From the NCBI GenBank assembly GCA_036346375.1, contig CM070500.1:70808525-70872524 (forward strand): a stretch of DNA of 64,000 nucleotides, given 5' to 3'. A program made the position numbers and the translations under genes. The DNA comes from Guadua angustifolia (taxonomy: Eukaryota > Streptophyta > Magnoliopsida > Poales > Poaceae). The notes beneath the pieces are model-generated. The model did not search any database and was not told the origin of the DNA. It worked only from the letters and a program-made list of their open reading frames with translations. Of the stretch, positions 19,175 through 31,645 are shown piece after piece; positions within the stretch are counted from its first letter, which is position 1; each line of letters begins with the position of its first letter.

Positions 19175-22100
19175 TGTTAGGACCCAAATATGCAAATCCG
19201 GACCCTCTGTGTATACTGCACTAGTCCAAGATCACGCTAGTGCACACAAGCTCAACATCAGTGAATATCACAATCATACACAATGGAAATAAGATAAAAG
19301 ACATTATATACTAAATATTACTAGTTGAATGACCTTATGGTCGACTTACATTGACTTTGCCTCACAAGGCTGAACAACAAAATAAACTACAGTGGAATGG
19401 AGACGTAGATAAACCCCTCAGTATACCACAGGCAACTGATAAGGCTCGCACCCTAAACAATTGTCTCTTCATGGTACACCTCTTCCAGCACGGATGTAGA
19501 CTCCTCAACTGGTGATATTATTGTAGGCAAGGGTGAGTACATAAAGCACTCAACAAGTTGTGCACAGAATGCAATTCCAACATAGCTATATGTAAGGCTT
19601 ATTCCAAAGGAATGGCTAACAATGGTTATTTTGCAGTAAAGCAGTATTTGTAAACAAATACAATACATAGATTGAAAAGACAATAAAACAAATAACAATA
19701 GGTAATAATTTCAGCATTTCTCATGTAAACCAAGTTTTCTAGTCGTAAGTCAAGGTTCAACCTTCCATGGTAACCTACCATCCATCCCAAGTTTTATTTT
19801 GCAGAAGTCTAACCCTTAACTGTAATTCTCGAGCATTGCTCAGTACCGCGAGCACAACTATTCGAATAGATTTTACACTCTACAAAGGTTATGCACTTTA
19901 CCCATATGACATGATCATCTCTTTGTACCTAGCCATTTAGCACACCTCCTTTGGTGTGCCGGCAAAGAAATCATGACAAAGCCTTTACAATGCTCTGCCT
20001 TGGCTCAGTACTACCCACTGAGATTTCAACACTGGTGGGATTGGTTACCACATCCAGGGCCCCCCTCTTGCGCCATGTGAGCCACCCCGTGCGAGGACTG
20101 GTTACCTCTACCCGGGTCTCACACCACCATGATAGTACTAAAGCTAAGACATTGCAAATTAGTCAGTTAGGCTATCCCATAATAGACATGTGGTTGCATG
20201 ATTGACTCAGGTCAAAGGCTTACAAGGTTAAGTCCTTAGGGTGATCAAAGCAAGACTTGCACATACCCTCTGCCCATCGGGCCCACCTTGGTACACTTGC
20301 CCTTACCACTTGCTCCGATCTAAATGATTACCAAACACCTCATACTATCTACAAATCAACATCGTTGTGTGACCTTCTCGTCACCACAACTCAATCTCTT
20401 TGTGTGACCACACATGACACACAAGTTTACATCATTGTTCCATAATCCATTAGTCAAGATTAATAATCAATGGTTCATATTCATGTGATGACGTGGCATG
20501 GCTAAGCAATCTAGTTCGATCTAACCATTCCATGTTGATTTTAGTATCAATCAACTATACTAAACCATTCTAGGGTGACAATTGATCATGGCATACAATT
20601 GACAAGGTAGGGTGTAGATCAACAGGTATGTTAACTAACTCACAATCTAGGTTGAAAACATTTGTACGCATGAAATATTATGCAATATCATAAAAACAAA
20701 ATAGCAACTTTATAAACATGGGTTCAATATGATCAAAGCACAACTTGCCTTAGAAAAGCTCTTATTCTTGCTCTAGACCTCGGTCTTGAGTTGATGGGTC
20801 TTCCTCGGATGCGTTGCACAATTTAACGTCTATGCGAAATGAAAGAGAAAGCCAAATAAATATCAAAATAGAGAGCAAATAAACTCCAAAAATTAAATAA
20901 ACTTCACCATTAGATAGATCTCAATTTTAAATTTTTTTAGAAATTTGAATCACCTCAATCGGAGCTCGTATGAGGGAGAACGGGCTCTCGGAAGATTCAA
21001 AAATCATAAAAACTTGAAAATTAAAAATCAAATATTAATTCGAATTTTTTTTATAAAGAAAATTTGCATTATTGTGTCACGCTGATGTCAGCCCTGATCT
21101 GATCCAATCGCAGACTGACACGTGTCTCTGGTCTATGGACCCGGTCCACGGCTTGGCTCTGGTCTACCGTGAACCCGGTGCATGGCGCCACGGACACAGT
21201 GCCTGCCACGCAGCTGCTCTTGATCGGCGGTTGCTACGATGCGATCTGATCCGCCCCTCCTAGATCCAACGGCCACAGGCGACAGTGACTCTAGCAGCTA
21301 CGTGGCCTAATTCCGATTGTCCATGAGGATCGAACGAGTATGCTTACTCGAGCCGTTCACTGCCAGTCGAGGCGATGTGGCTCAATCTCGTTCACTGATA
21401 GCAGATCCGATGGCTCCTAAGCTCTAGGTCCGGTGACATGGTGACTGCGACAGCCTCTTACTAGCGTGGAGGAAGATGACGTGTGCAATGGTGCTTCCGA
21501 GGGTCTTCAGCGACGTTGATTGGTGAACACGACGCGGTGCTCCACGGGAACCTCGGTGGTGACCTCACTTGCAGCGGAACGGCATCGGATGCCGAGGAAC
21601 TAACAGAGAAACACGGCGCAGGTCTCGGCTACTCCGGCGAGCTCAACCTTCCACACGACGGCACCTCGAACGATGGCACTTGAGGCAAAAGACGCAGCTC
21701 GCAACGGTGGATCTCGAACGGGAGTTCATGAGGCTTTATAGGCCCTAGGGACGCGTGCTCGGACCGGATATCCCAACGAACACGACGGTGGCAGTGGAGT
21801 CCTACCCAGACACGGCGGCGGAGGGAACAACATTTCAGAACTATCCAAATGACGATCAATGGTTGAGATCCGAGATTGCGTGGCACAATCCAAGCCGCAC
21901 ATGGGATCCAACGAACGCAAAGCGCTAGGGTTTCCTCCTCGCTATTTACCGCTGGATAACAATCAAACGGTCCACACTCAACGTTCTAGAACCTGGGCCG
22001 AATTGGGCTGATCTACCATGCACAATAAATGGACCCAGCCCATTACTGTTCATTTGGGTTTGCTCTATTTTTTCTTTTAAAATAATTACAGAAATTAATT

Positions 22101-22376
22101 TGATTTATTTTAGGTAATAAAAATATTAGGAAAAATCCAAGAAAATTCTCATAAATACTTTGAGACATTCTGGACCCAAATAAAATATCTTTGGGAAAAT
22201 TTTATTTAGATTTTATCTATAATTAATTAGTTTTCAATAAAAGTTCAATATACTTAATTTTGAAATAATTCAAATAAATCCCAGAAAACTCAATAAATCC
22301 TGAAAATTCACAAATCACACAAATTGCAATAAAACACTATTAGCTATTACTGAAGAGAAAAATTTGGGATATTAAA
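19175..22376 (-). mobile_element. Solo LTR, family B, copy 1 (3.2 kb)
   Basis: Minus-strand LTR ending in CA at 19175 (TGTTAGGACC on the plus strand) and starting near 22376 (TTTAATATCCC, a mutated TG start). AATAT at 19170-19174 is matched at 22377-22381. Its 3' 1.6 kb resembles the LTR at 52801-57069, with common pieces 'ggcaagttgtgctttga' and 'actagtcca-gatc-cgct-agtgcacacaagct'. It interrupts the gypsy RNase H/integrase junction. Frames here (for example at 21629-21886) have no recognisable similarity. Confidence 0.75.
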
Positions 22377-22381
22377 AATAT

Positions 22382-22800
22382 TTCTTTAAATTTAGCATCA
22401 TGCGCATGTTGCTTTTTAATAGCCTCTAGTCCAAAGATTTTGAAGTCAAATTGAGATAGTATAGTATAATGTCTAGACAATGCATCAATAAAAACATTTT
22501 CCTTTCCTTTCTTGTGTTTAATGACATAAGGAAAAGATTCAACAATTTCAACCCATTTTGCATGTCTACTATTTAGGTTATTTTGACTTCTAATATGTTT
22601 GAGAGATTCATGATCAGAATATATAACAAATTCTTTCTGCCATAAATAATATTGCCATGTTTCCAAGGTTCGAACTAAAGCATATAATTCCTTATGATGA
22701 GTGTTTAAAATAGGCCCATTCAATTTCTCACTGAAATAAGCAACATGCTTACCTTCTTGTTTCAATACACCACCAAGTCTAATTTTACTAGCATCACACT
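22382..22800 (-). pseudogene. Gypsy RNase H domain
   Basis: Minus-strand frame 22765-22382 covers the gypsy RNase H fold: 'VAYFSEKLNGP', 'HHKELYALVRTLETW', 'FVIYSDHESLKHI' (catalytic Asp) and 'GKENVFIDALSR' (the late Asp). It continues to 'DAKFKEIF', where the family B solo LTR begins. This part is free of stops but the polyprotein frame is broken just upstream (about 22830). Confidence 0.85.
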
Positions 22801-23088
22801 CAAGTTCAAAAGTCTTACCAAAATCAGAAAGTTAGAGTAATGGTACATTTGTGAGCTTTCCTTTGAGAAGGTTGAAAGCTTGTTCTTACATTTGTCCCTA
22901 TTTGAAAAGGATGTCTTTCTTTGTCAATTCATTAAGTGGTGCTGTAATGCCGCTAAAATTCTTCACAAAGCGATGATAGAATTTAGCAAGTCTACAAAAG
23001 CTTCGCACTTGTGTGTCTATTTGTGGTGTCGGCCAACTCTGTATAGTTTCGATCTTGGCTTGATCAACTTCTAGTCCATGTGGGGTAA
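22801..23088 (-). pseudogene. Gypsy reverse transcriptase, C-terminal part
   Basis: Minus-strand translation from 23083 gives 'LEVDQAKIETIQSWPTP', 'VRSFCRLAKFYHRFVKNF' and 'APLNELTKKD', the standard thumb/connection region that follows the YxDD motif in Ty3/gypsy RT. The rest of RT lies at 26203-26830 beyond the family C solo LTR. GGTAA at 23084-23088 is the target duplication of that insertion. Confidence 0.85.
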
Positions 23089-26000
23089 TGTTAGGTTGAG
23101 GATGCCGACTAGAGGGGTGAATAGGTGGCTTCAAAAATTCTCTTCTAATTAAATACTCGCCTAAGTACCCCTATGTCCAAACCTAAACAATAATTGTTGT
23201 GGAAGCGTTAAACTAAGGTTTTAACAATTTAAGTCTAAATCAACTAGGCTCACTAAGTATACTAGCTAATTATATCTCTACTCAAGAATATACAATCCTA
23301 AAGACAATTAAGCAATTTAATTCTAGGAATGTAAATTGTAACAATGTAAATAGAGAATTGCAAGCAAACACAAAGAGACACATTGATGTTTTGTCGTGGT
23401 GTTTGGAGACTTGCTGGTCTCCCCTAATCCACATTGAGACAAGCCCAAACCACTTTAGATCGGCTCCATGAATTGAGCACCAGCCTCGATTCCACTAGTG
23501 GTAGCTTTTTCTCCCTCCGAGTAGGTGAGCTCCGACCTTCACAAATTCATCGGGGCTTCTCACAACCTCCATTGAGAAGCTCACTACACACGACGCCTCC
23601 ACACGCTGTCTAGGTGTCGGCAAATACCAAGAGTAACAAGTCAAGCCCTGTACAACATATGTACAATGGTGATCACCATGTGCAACACATGCACAAGGAT
23701 CTCCTCAAGTGCAACACATGAACAAGGGGCTCTCAATCTTCTTCTAATTACAACGCATACAATTAGAAGCTCACTCTTAGCTCAAGAAGCAACAGAGAGA
23801 GAACAACACATGCAACACCTCCCACAAGATTCTTAATAAGTCCAGCCTGCAACAAATGCCCCCCCACAAAGCCTGCTTTTATAGCCTCACAAAGAAAACT
23901 AGCCGTTTAGGGGCAAAATAAAAAAAACTCATCAAAACCGACACTACCACCTATGTAGGGCCAGTAGTACTGGCCTCAAAGGTAAAGGATATTTTTTGGC
24001 ATTAAATGCACTGAAACTAGCCGTTTCTACAATACCCCAGCACTACCGCCCATGTAGGATCGGTAGTACCGGCCTTTAACCCCAAAACAACTCAAAAACA
24101 CCTTCTTTGGCAAATAACTATCATAAAATTCAGCAGTAATGCTACTCAAGCGGTACTACCACCCATGTAGGATTAGTAGTGCTGCTCGAGCGGCACTACC
24201 ACCTATGTAGCATCGGTAGTGCCACATTTTCAGCAGTAAAAAGATTATAACTTTTTACTCTAAAGCCCAATTTAAGTGTTCTTGGACCCTACGAAAAGCT
24301 TATCAATAGGGCTACAACTTCCACCCAATTTCAACATTTAAGAAGCCACAGATATTTCTAAGTATCAAAGAACTCCAATGGAGCTACTCAAGCTTAAAAT
24401 CTTATTTTTTTCCTCAAATCCCTCATATATACTTGATCAAGAGTATGAATACAAGTTAGCAATGGTCAATAAGATCAAATCTTGAGCTATGTGATGACCA
24501 ACTCATGATCAAAATAATCTTGCAAAATATATTTGCAAACTCTAGTCACATTCTCCAGAGAATTGCACAAATATTAATTTGTTTACAAAACATATTTACA
24601 AATAATCCAAGAATCTATAAGATCAATCCTCTAGCCATGTAATGATCAACACTTGATCACGATACTTTGCAAAACACATTTGCAAATGCTAACTCATAGT
24701 CTAGGATCGAAACCCATAACTTCTAGCTCATTTGCAAAACGTATTTGCAAATAACAAATTAACCCACTTAAAAGCAAACCTCGAGCCTTGTGATGATCAA
24801 CTCATGATCAAGTCAATTTTCAAACATATTTGCAAACCTTATTCTCATGCTCCAAGATAAGATTCAATTAAACCACATTTTGCAAAAATTCATTTTGCAA
24901 ACACAAAGTATAACCCATTCTTAGCATTGTGATGATCAACACATGATCAAGTCACAATCTAAGACTCCAATGCATGAGCTCTCTTTTTTCAACACATGCA
25001 AAACTTAACTTCATGCAAAATCCAAATCAATTAAGATTCAATAAGAAGCAAACATGAGCTCTCTTATTTGCAACACAAGTAAATACTTAGCTTATGCAAA
25101 ATCCAAATAAGAGAGTGAGCTAGAGTGAACTGGATTGAGTTCATTAATACATGATGAAGCTTAAGCTAAATGACTCAACTCCTCTTAATAGTATGGCACT
25201 AAACTAGAAACCCGGTTTCTTAACCAAACACCGAGCCCGATAAAAGACTAGGAACACATCCTTAGTCAATTTAGTTATACCTTTTCAAACTCATTGAAAA
25301 TATTAGTCCAAGAAACCTGGTTATTCCAATCATCAATGCACTCCATTAACACATAATGGATGCTCCCAAGATCATTTGATCTAATCCTTTGATGATGGAC
25401 CACAACCCAAATTAATTTGAATGTGTTTTGAGTACATTGATGCAACTAATGCTTCATTATACCTAAGAACTTTTTGTTTATCCTTAATCAACAAAGAGCA
25501 CCATCAACACATGATTGGTTCTTTGATTGATTGAATGACAACTGAATCTCAATTTAAATTTCATTTAAATTGATGTGAGTATATATAACTGCACAAGTTT
25601 TATATACTCAATTTGATGGAAAGTAATGATCCAATATATTGGAGTAATGGAAAGTGATCAATATTCTTGAGACAATCAACTATAAAATAAACTCTATTAC
25701 ATATGTGCATATAAATAATTGAACTTGGAATCAATATTCACATAATCAATCTTAGCTAGCATTTGAGTTTATCCTATATTAACATGAGTATACTACAACT
25801 ACACAAGTTATATATACTCAATGGGTTGTTTCAAAATCTTGATCCTTTATATTATTTGTCAAGAAGATATGGATCAATACTATTAAACATTAAGTTAAAT
25901 TATGAACTCTCCCTAGATGTATGCATTTATGTAATGTATGAAATTGGAAACGTAATGCACATCTTTAATGTATAAGCAATGGAAGAGTTCATTCTTTAAC

Positions 26001-26202
26001 TTGAATCCTAAGTATGCATTTAAGATAATAGAGTAAATACGAGTGCATACTTTGAGTTTTTCATTTTTCATCCAAATTTGAGACTAATAAGAATAAGGCT
26101 CAATAAAACATGTTAGTCTCACAATGATTAGGTTTGCCATTAAACAATGAATAAGAATTAATCTATAATCAATTACTAAAACCAATGAAATTAGAACTTA
26201 CA
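23089..26202 (-). mobile_element. Solo LTR, family C, copy 2 (3.1 kb)
   Basis: Same termini as 9313-12546 in reverse: on the minus strand it starts TGTAAGTTCTAATTTC at 26202 and ends at 23089. The perfect duplication GGTAA occurs at 23084-23088 and 26203-26207. It splits the gypsy RT gene just after the YFDD motif. The hairpins with the constant loop (ACACA on this strand) are present but more decayed: for example 23679-23695, 24933-24949, 25342-25360 and 25797-25809. Several loops or stems show C-to-T or G-to-A changes, such as the loop ATATA at 24527-24531. CGGTAGTACC-type palindromes survive at 23940-24230. Confidence 0.88.
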
Positions 26203-26830
26203 GGTAACAACATAGCCAAGAAACGATACTTGATCGGTGCAAAAGGTGTACTTCTCAAAGTTACCAAATAAACATGCATCATGTAGAATATTAAAAACAA
26301 CACACAAATGACTAAGATGTTCCTCTAATAATTTGCTTTAGATCAATATATCATCAAAATATACCATCACAAATTTGCTTATGAAAGCATGTAAAACTTT
26401 GTTCATTAATCTCATGAAAGTGTTAGGTGCATTAGTTAAACCAAAAGGCATCACTAACCATTCATATATCTCAAACTTAGTTTTAAATGCTGTCTTCCAT
26501 TTATCTTCTAATTTCATACGAATTTGGTGATATCCACTACGCAAATCAACTTTAGATAACACAATTGAGCCGCTTAATTCATTAAGCATGTTGTCTAACC
26601 TAGGAATAGGATGACGATATTTAATGATCATATTATTAATAGCCTACAATCAACACATATACACTATGAACCATCTTTCTTAGGTTTCAAAATTACAACA
26701 ATGGTACAAGGACTAAGGCTCTCACGTACGTACCATTTGTCAAGCAAATCTTGCACTTGGTGTTGAATCTCCTTAGTCTCCTTAGGGTTGGTCCTGTATG
26801 GTGCATGACTGTGTAGTGAGGCTCTAGGAA
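26203..26830 (-). pseudogene. Gypsy reverse transcriptase, catalytic core
   Basis: Minus-strand frame 26631-26338 gives 'YRHPIPRLDNMLNELSG', 'VLSKVDLRSGYHQIRM' (first catalytic Asp), 'FGLTNAPNTFMRLMNKVL' and 'VYFDDILI'; the YFDD codons lie at 26361-26350. These are the standard RT motifs. Upstream (about 26830-26640) is a weaker continuation with stops. The frame leads to 26208, where the family C LTR begins. Confidence 0.88.
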
Positions 26831-27379
26831 TCAGATCTATTTGGTGTTCAATTCTCTAAATTGGAGGCAGCTCCAATGGTACTTCATTTGGAAATACATC
26901 AGCAAACTCTTGCAAAACGTTATCAACAGTAGGAGGCATATCTTGAAATGAAAATAATGCTTCTTTGGACATTAAAGTATAGCAATCAAAATTATTAGAT
27001 TCCATCTCAGTAATATCATATTTTGTAGATAGCAAAACAAAACCTTTTAATTTAATTTCTCCTTTACTAACACTAGATTTTTTTTTCTTATGTTGTACAA
27101 GTTCTTTAGCTACAATCTAATTTTCACTTTTGCTACTCTCATTTTTCCCATTAGATCACTGTAATTCATCTTTTAAAATTACTTCAGAAAATATGGCAAA
27201 AAAGTAAATTTTCTTTCGTTTAGATATGAAAGTATATAGATTAGTTCTAACATGATGCAAAGTATACCATATTGCCATGGTCTAGCTAACAACAAAGAAT
27301 ATGATTGCATAGGTACAATATCACAATCAGCATAATCATGATATGAACTAATAAAAAAGTGTACTCTCACAATGCGAGT

Positions 27380-27560
27380 TACCTATAGCTTACCACAAGA
27401 ATTAAACCACTGAATATAGTAAGGACGAGGGTGTTGATTGGTGGTCAAGGCAAACTTCTCAACCATGTCCATACTTGAAAGACTATCGCAACTCCCTCCA
27501 TCAATGGTGACTCTACATGAAAGCTCATTGATGTCGAACTTCGTTTAGAATAGATTTTGG
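27380..27560 (-). pseudogene. Gypsy aspartic protease region
   Basis: The minus strand around 27545-27385 encodes 'FDINELSCRVTIDGGSCDS' and then 'MVEKFALTTNQHPRPYYIQW', which matches the protease of this gypsy lineage: the DGGS motif stands in place of the D(T/S)G active site. A stop occurs shortly after. Confidence 0.65.
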
Positions 27561-28914
27561 AGTTAATTAAGTTCAGCACACTCCATTTGTGCACTAAGCA
27601 CATACTTCACAATGATGCTCAAATATTTATCTGTAATTTTAGGACCAAATTGTTCCTCTTCATGTTAAGATTGTTGTTTGTAACCTACAGAGTCAGTTGC
27701 AAGCATAGCATATTCTTCCTCTATATCACTAGCTGAGTATACTCACCATTATCCTTTATGAGGAGAGCTTACTTACAGTCCCTCATCATATGACCATAGT
27801 CCTTGCAGCGATGGCACTGTATTTCTCGTGCTCTTCTCATTGAAGCAACCAAAGATGATCTTTGTGTGGGGTCTGTATCATGCTCTTTCTTGTTTCAGGT
27901 GCATGTGAAGGAGTAGTGGAAGTAGTGGGGCGCTAGTTGTTGTGGGAGGAACTTAGTATAAATGCTTGGTTGGAAGTGTTGGATGGAGCCTTTGATTGCA
28001 CTAGATTGGAACAACTTGCAAAAGAACCTCCAAAATTTTCTCGTGTCTTGGATTGTCATCCCTATACTTCTCTTTCAGCTTTACAAGCAAGATGAAACAA
28101 GCGAGTGATAGAATTGTACTCCTTATAATCAAGTATATCTTGAATTTCATGGTTCAAAACACTAAAAAATCTGCCATTTTAGCATCTTTAGTTTCTTCTA
28201 AACCACAATGTAATAATCCAGTTTGCAATTCTTGATAATAATCCTCTATAGAACTACTATCTTGTCTTAAACTATGCAATTTATTTAGCAAATCACGAGA
28301 ATAATATTAAGGTACAAATCTATCTCATAGCTCTCTTCAAAGCATCCCATGTTCTAGGTATAATCTGAATATTACGATAATATTCACTCCACCAAATAGA
28401 TGCAAAATCAGTAAACTCACTATAGCAGCCCTAACTTTCTTATCTTCAAGAAAAGTATAGCAAGTAAATTTTGTTCTATGGCTAACTCCCATGTGAGATA
28501 TGCATCAGGATCATACTTTTCAGCAAAAGGAGGCATAGTAAATTTAATTTTACCAAGTGGGTCATCACGGTCACGTACCTCTCGTGGTGGTGGATCTCTT
28601 ATCATACCTTTGCGATTAAATCGATGTTGCCGATGATCACAATCATTGTTAGGATTGAATCCTCCATCGAACTTCGTATCAGCAACATATGGATTTCCTT
28701 CATCATCGACTTCTCTTTCTACCTCTTTGGTCCATGAGCGAGCAATAGATGAGGTACGATGTTGTTGTGGAACTCTGACAGCAGTGGGGGCAGCAATAGG
28801 GGCAGCCAGTGGTGGAGCTCTCTCTAGTTGCCCTACACGTGTAGCAAGCACAACAAGCTCATCATTGGTGCAATCCAGAACCCCCACAAGACGTTTTGAA
28901 TGTTGATTCAACAT
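27561..28914 (-). pseudogene. Gypsy gag with zinc knuckle
   Basis: Minus-strand ORF 28914-28420 contains the basic linker 'REVRDRDDPLGKIKF' followed by 'MPPFAEKYDPDAYLTWELA', the start of the retrotransposon gag domain. The central part decays in several frames (28420-27860). A CX2CX4HX4C zinc knuckle 'CHRCKDYGHMMRDC' is at about 27819-27779, placing the gag C-terminus there. Gag would package the RNA; this copy is broken by stops. Confidence 0.78.
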
Positions 28915-30036
28915 GCATGGAAAATGTCAAACGATTCACTTCATACACGGCGTGAGAGGCACATCCTCCCCGATATGATCAGTGAAACATGCCATTGTTA
29001 GTAGAAGACAAAAAACAATTCACAAGTATATGTCCATATCAACTACTAGGTGCTAGTAGTTTAAAGTCTCACACTCAAGCTTTTACAAAGTTCTTACCAA
29101 TTCTTACTAAGCAAAAATGTGGTGACCGACAACTAGGATCGGTGTCAAACGATCTCTGAAGATTGGATAAAATGATTGCAAGTGAATGGTACCTGTACAA
29201 TGGTATAAAGTGTATCTTGGATATGCTCAAGTCTAGTAGCAAGGATTAGCAATAATCAAATTAGAGAATGCAAAGTTAAAAATTATTCACAATACTAGTC
29301 AATAGGTTAGAACACAGGAGAAAAACACAGTGCGGTATAGCCCAAAAAGAGAAGCGACATTTTTTTACGACACTTTTTTGTGACACCTTTTTTTTGCAAA
29401 AGTGCACGTCGGTGTTAGATATGTGGTACTGCTCAAGGTTGCGCGATGACACAATGTGAAGTGGTGTGCGCGGGTGAGAGGTGGAGGGGTGAAAAGGTAA
29501 TTCTGTTTATATTCTTCTTTCCTTTTTTTGACTTTTTCTAAACTAATCTTTCCTTCTTTTTTTGTTACTTTCATTTTTTTATCTGAACAAAATCTTTTCC
29601 CTCTTTTGAGTTCTGATCCAATCTAATTTAGACTCAATTTCTTTCTTGTTTCGGTCTGCACCCTGCCTTTTTTGTGGTCTTGTTCTCCAAGGCTTGGCGT
29701 GCGATAGGAGACATGGGATGGTTGACGTTGTGCTTCCAAGGTGAAGACGAAGGCAGTATGGTGAGATGATGGCTGGCGGCGTGATGAGAGTAAGCAGAAC
29801 TTGAAACTCTAAGGGACTAGACACTACTACTAGCAACTCGATATGACAATGCAACAAAAAATTCAACGATGCAAAAACTAAAAAGAAATTGCAAGGCACA
29901 AATTAGTTTGGACTATGGATGGAACCCTAATATTTTTGTGTTGCTTTTTCTAGACTCTCGGATGAAACAATCTAATCTTTACAAAATAGTAAATTCTCAC
30001 CAATAAACTTGAGCTTTGATACTAACTGATGCGGGA
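28915..30036 (-). other. Gypsy 5' untranslated leader
   Basis: Between gag and the 5' LTR. Contains T-rich runs at 29365-29600 and low-complexity frames on both strands that match nothing. The primer binding site is at its upstream end. Confidence 0.6.
30009..30028 (-). other. Primer binding site (initiator tRNA-Met type), gypsy
   Basis: The minus strand reads AGTATCAAAGCTC close to the end of the 5' LTR, a mutated version of the TGGTATCAGAGC site complementary to plant initiator tRNA-Met. Confidence 0.6.
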
Positions 30037-30997
30037 TGTTGGGTTTTGATCTTTCGATGAGAGGGATAACTTCAATTTATGGAGATGATTCTCACGATTC
30101 GACAACCAACCATACACAATTGATATGCCAAACAATCACGGAACCAACTTTGAGATTGTTATCAATCTGCTAGAAGCACGATTGACCTGATCACAAAGAT
30201 CAATTCCTGCAAACAATCGAAGAACAAGTAAGAACAAAGTAAAGAGTCTAAAATTGCAAATATTAAGTATTGGTACAAAAGAGTTGAGGCGTGCAATCGT
30301 AGTTGTTGGACTAGTAGACTCAAGAATACACAACAAAGTTTCACAGTGGAAAACTAATCCGAACAAGTCTCCCTTACAAAGACACAATACCTAGGTATTT
30401 ATAGTAGTTACAAACAAACTCCTCTAAACTTATGGGTGAAGATATTTGTTGCTATCTCAACAGGACTCTTAAACATAAGACTCAAAGACTTTATCCAAGG
30501 AAACAAATCCTAACAAAAACAGAAATCAAATCCTATTCGATTGAAGAGATCTGCTGCCATTCCAATGAACTTCCAATGTAGGACAACAAGACTGTATCCG
30601 AACTGGTCGACACTGATTGTAGGTTGGTCGACATGGATTTCTGACTGGTCAGCACTGGTTAGCGTGCATCGCTGACTAATTGACACTAGTCATAGACAAG
30701 TCAGTGTGGGTCATGGATTGGTCAGTTGATTGTTTCTTCTGGTCGGAGATGGATAGCTGCTGGTTAGGGTTGGCCTAGACTTGTGATGGTAGTAGTGTTA
30801 CTCCCCTCTCCTTGGTTCCTAAGTAGAATAATATCATATGACTTAGTAGCAATTCGTCATCACTAGAAAAGTTATCAACTCCTAAAAATAAGCTTACCTG
30901 ATAATTCAACTGTCATCCACATACCCTCATCATAGGTTCTTGCTTAGCATCTTGTGGAGAAGTGTTGTGTATATCTAAGGAAGTGATGTCCTCATCA
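30037..30997 (-). repeat. Gypsy 5' LTR
   Basis: Partner of 13055-14004; 961 bp against 950 bp. Minus strand starts TGATGAGG at 30997 and ends CCCAACA at 30037. A TATA-like TATAAATA occurs at about 30396-30403 (minus). The two LTRs differ by many substitutions and small indels, which indicates an old insertion. Confidence 0.85.
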
Positions 30998-31645
30998 AGT
31001 TGTCTTATGTTTCCCCTTACTATCTCCCCTGGACTGCATATCCTGTGGTGAAAGTGTCTCATAATTATCGTCTGATGTGTGTGTGTATATATATATAGTA
31101 GATTTGATCATCTTTTCTTTTTATCTAATCACGTATGGACTTAATTTTGGCTGGCCAGCAGCATGCGCACGGCCATACATGACGCGACTAGATAAGTTTG
31201 TTATCTCTATCTTTACTAATTCTAATTAGGAGGTGGTGGTACGTCCGTTCTCCACCCTCACCCCAATGCGTTTGTGACGTGGCTGAGTGGAAAGTGGGTA
31301 GTGGACACCCCAGTAAATTGGATTGGATCATCCCGTTACGGGAGGTAAATAAATATGCATGACTCATTTATTGCTTTTCTTTCTCCCATTGACCTGGCAT
31401 TCGAATCAACGGCGATTGCTCTTGGTGCTTTTCGGATTGAATTGATTGATTCCCTTCCAAAGGAAGTAGAGCTCCGATTCATGGAGTTGGGTCTTTTCTC
31501 ACCTCTTTCCCTTTTGTTGCCTTCCTTATTCGATAATTTCTTAATTTTGATTCCATAGATATCTCCTCGGTTACTAAATCTATATAACCCCACCGCTTCT
31601 TGTCTCTCCTACAGATGTGTTGAGCTTATTCGTTGAGCGGAGGTA
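30998..31645. other. Unassigned stretch with possible organelle-like piece
   Basis: Contains a short GT/AT microsatellite (31079-31098). A stretch at about 31318-31560 opens a 67-residue frame at 31355-31558 on the plus strand. It has an evenly mixed composition reminiscent of plant mitochondrial spacer DNA ('cttttcggattgaattgattgattccctt'). This is only a compositional impression; no gene is recognised. Confidence 0.3.

Larger units (their letters stand above)
13055..30997 (-). mobile_element. Ty3/gypsy LTR retrotransposon, old, with three nested insertions
   Basis: Minus-strand element bounded by two LTRs (30037-30997 is the 5' LTR, 13055-14004 the 3' LTR). In transcriptional order: PBS (about 30028-30009), gag (28914 to about 27778), protease (about 27510), RT (about 26830-26208 and 23083-22800), RNase H (22765-22382), integrase (19174-19101 and 15134 to about 14015), polypurine tract (14015-14005). 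Domain order PR-RT-RH-IN is that of Ty3/gypsy. Solo LTRs interrupt it at 15135-19095, 19175-22376 and 23089-26202. At each gap the RT, RH or IN reading frame resumes on the other side. Without these the element would be about 7.7 kb. The LTRs differ at many positions and pol has several stops, so it is an old, dead copy. No clear target duplication: left flank CTGGT, right flank AGTTG. Confidence 0.85.

Noticed and set aside
21629..21920. Minus-strand frames of 64-85 residues
   Set aside because: Inside the family B solo LTR, with no family signature and no conservation in the related LTR.
31318..31560. Possible mitochondrial DNA insertion
   Set aside because: Only composition suggests it; no mitochondrial gene or exact known sequence could be recognised, so it is left as an unassigned stretch.
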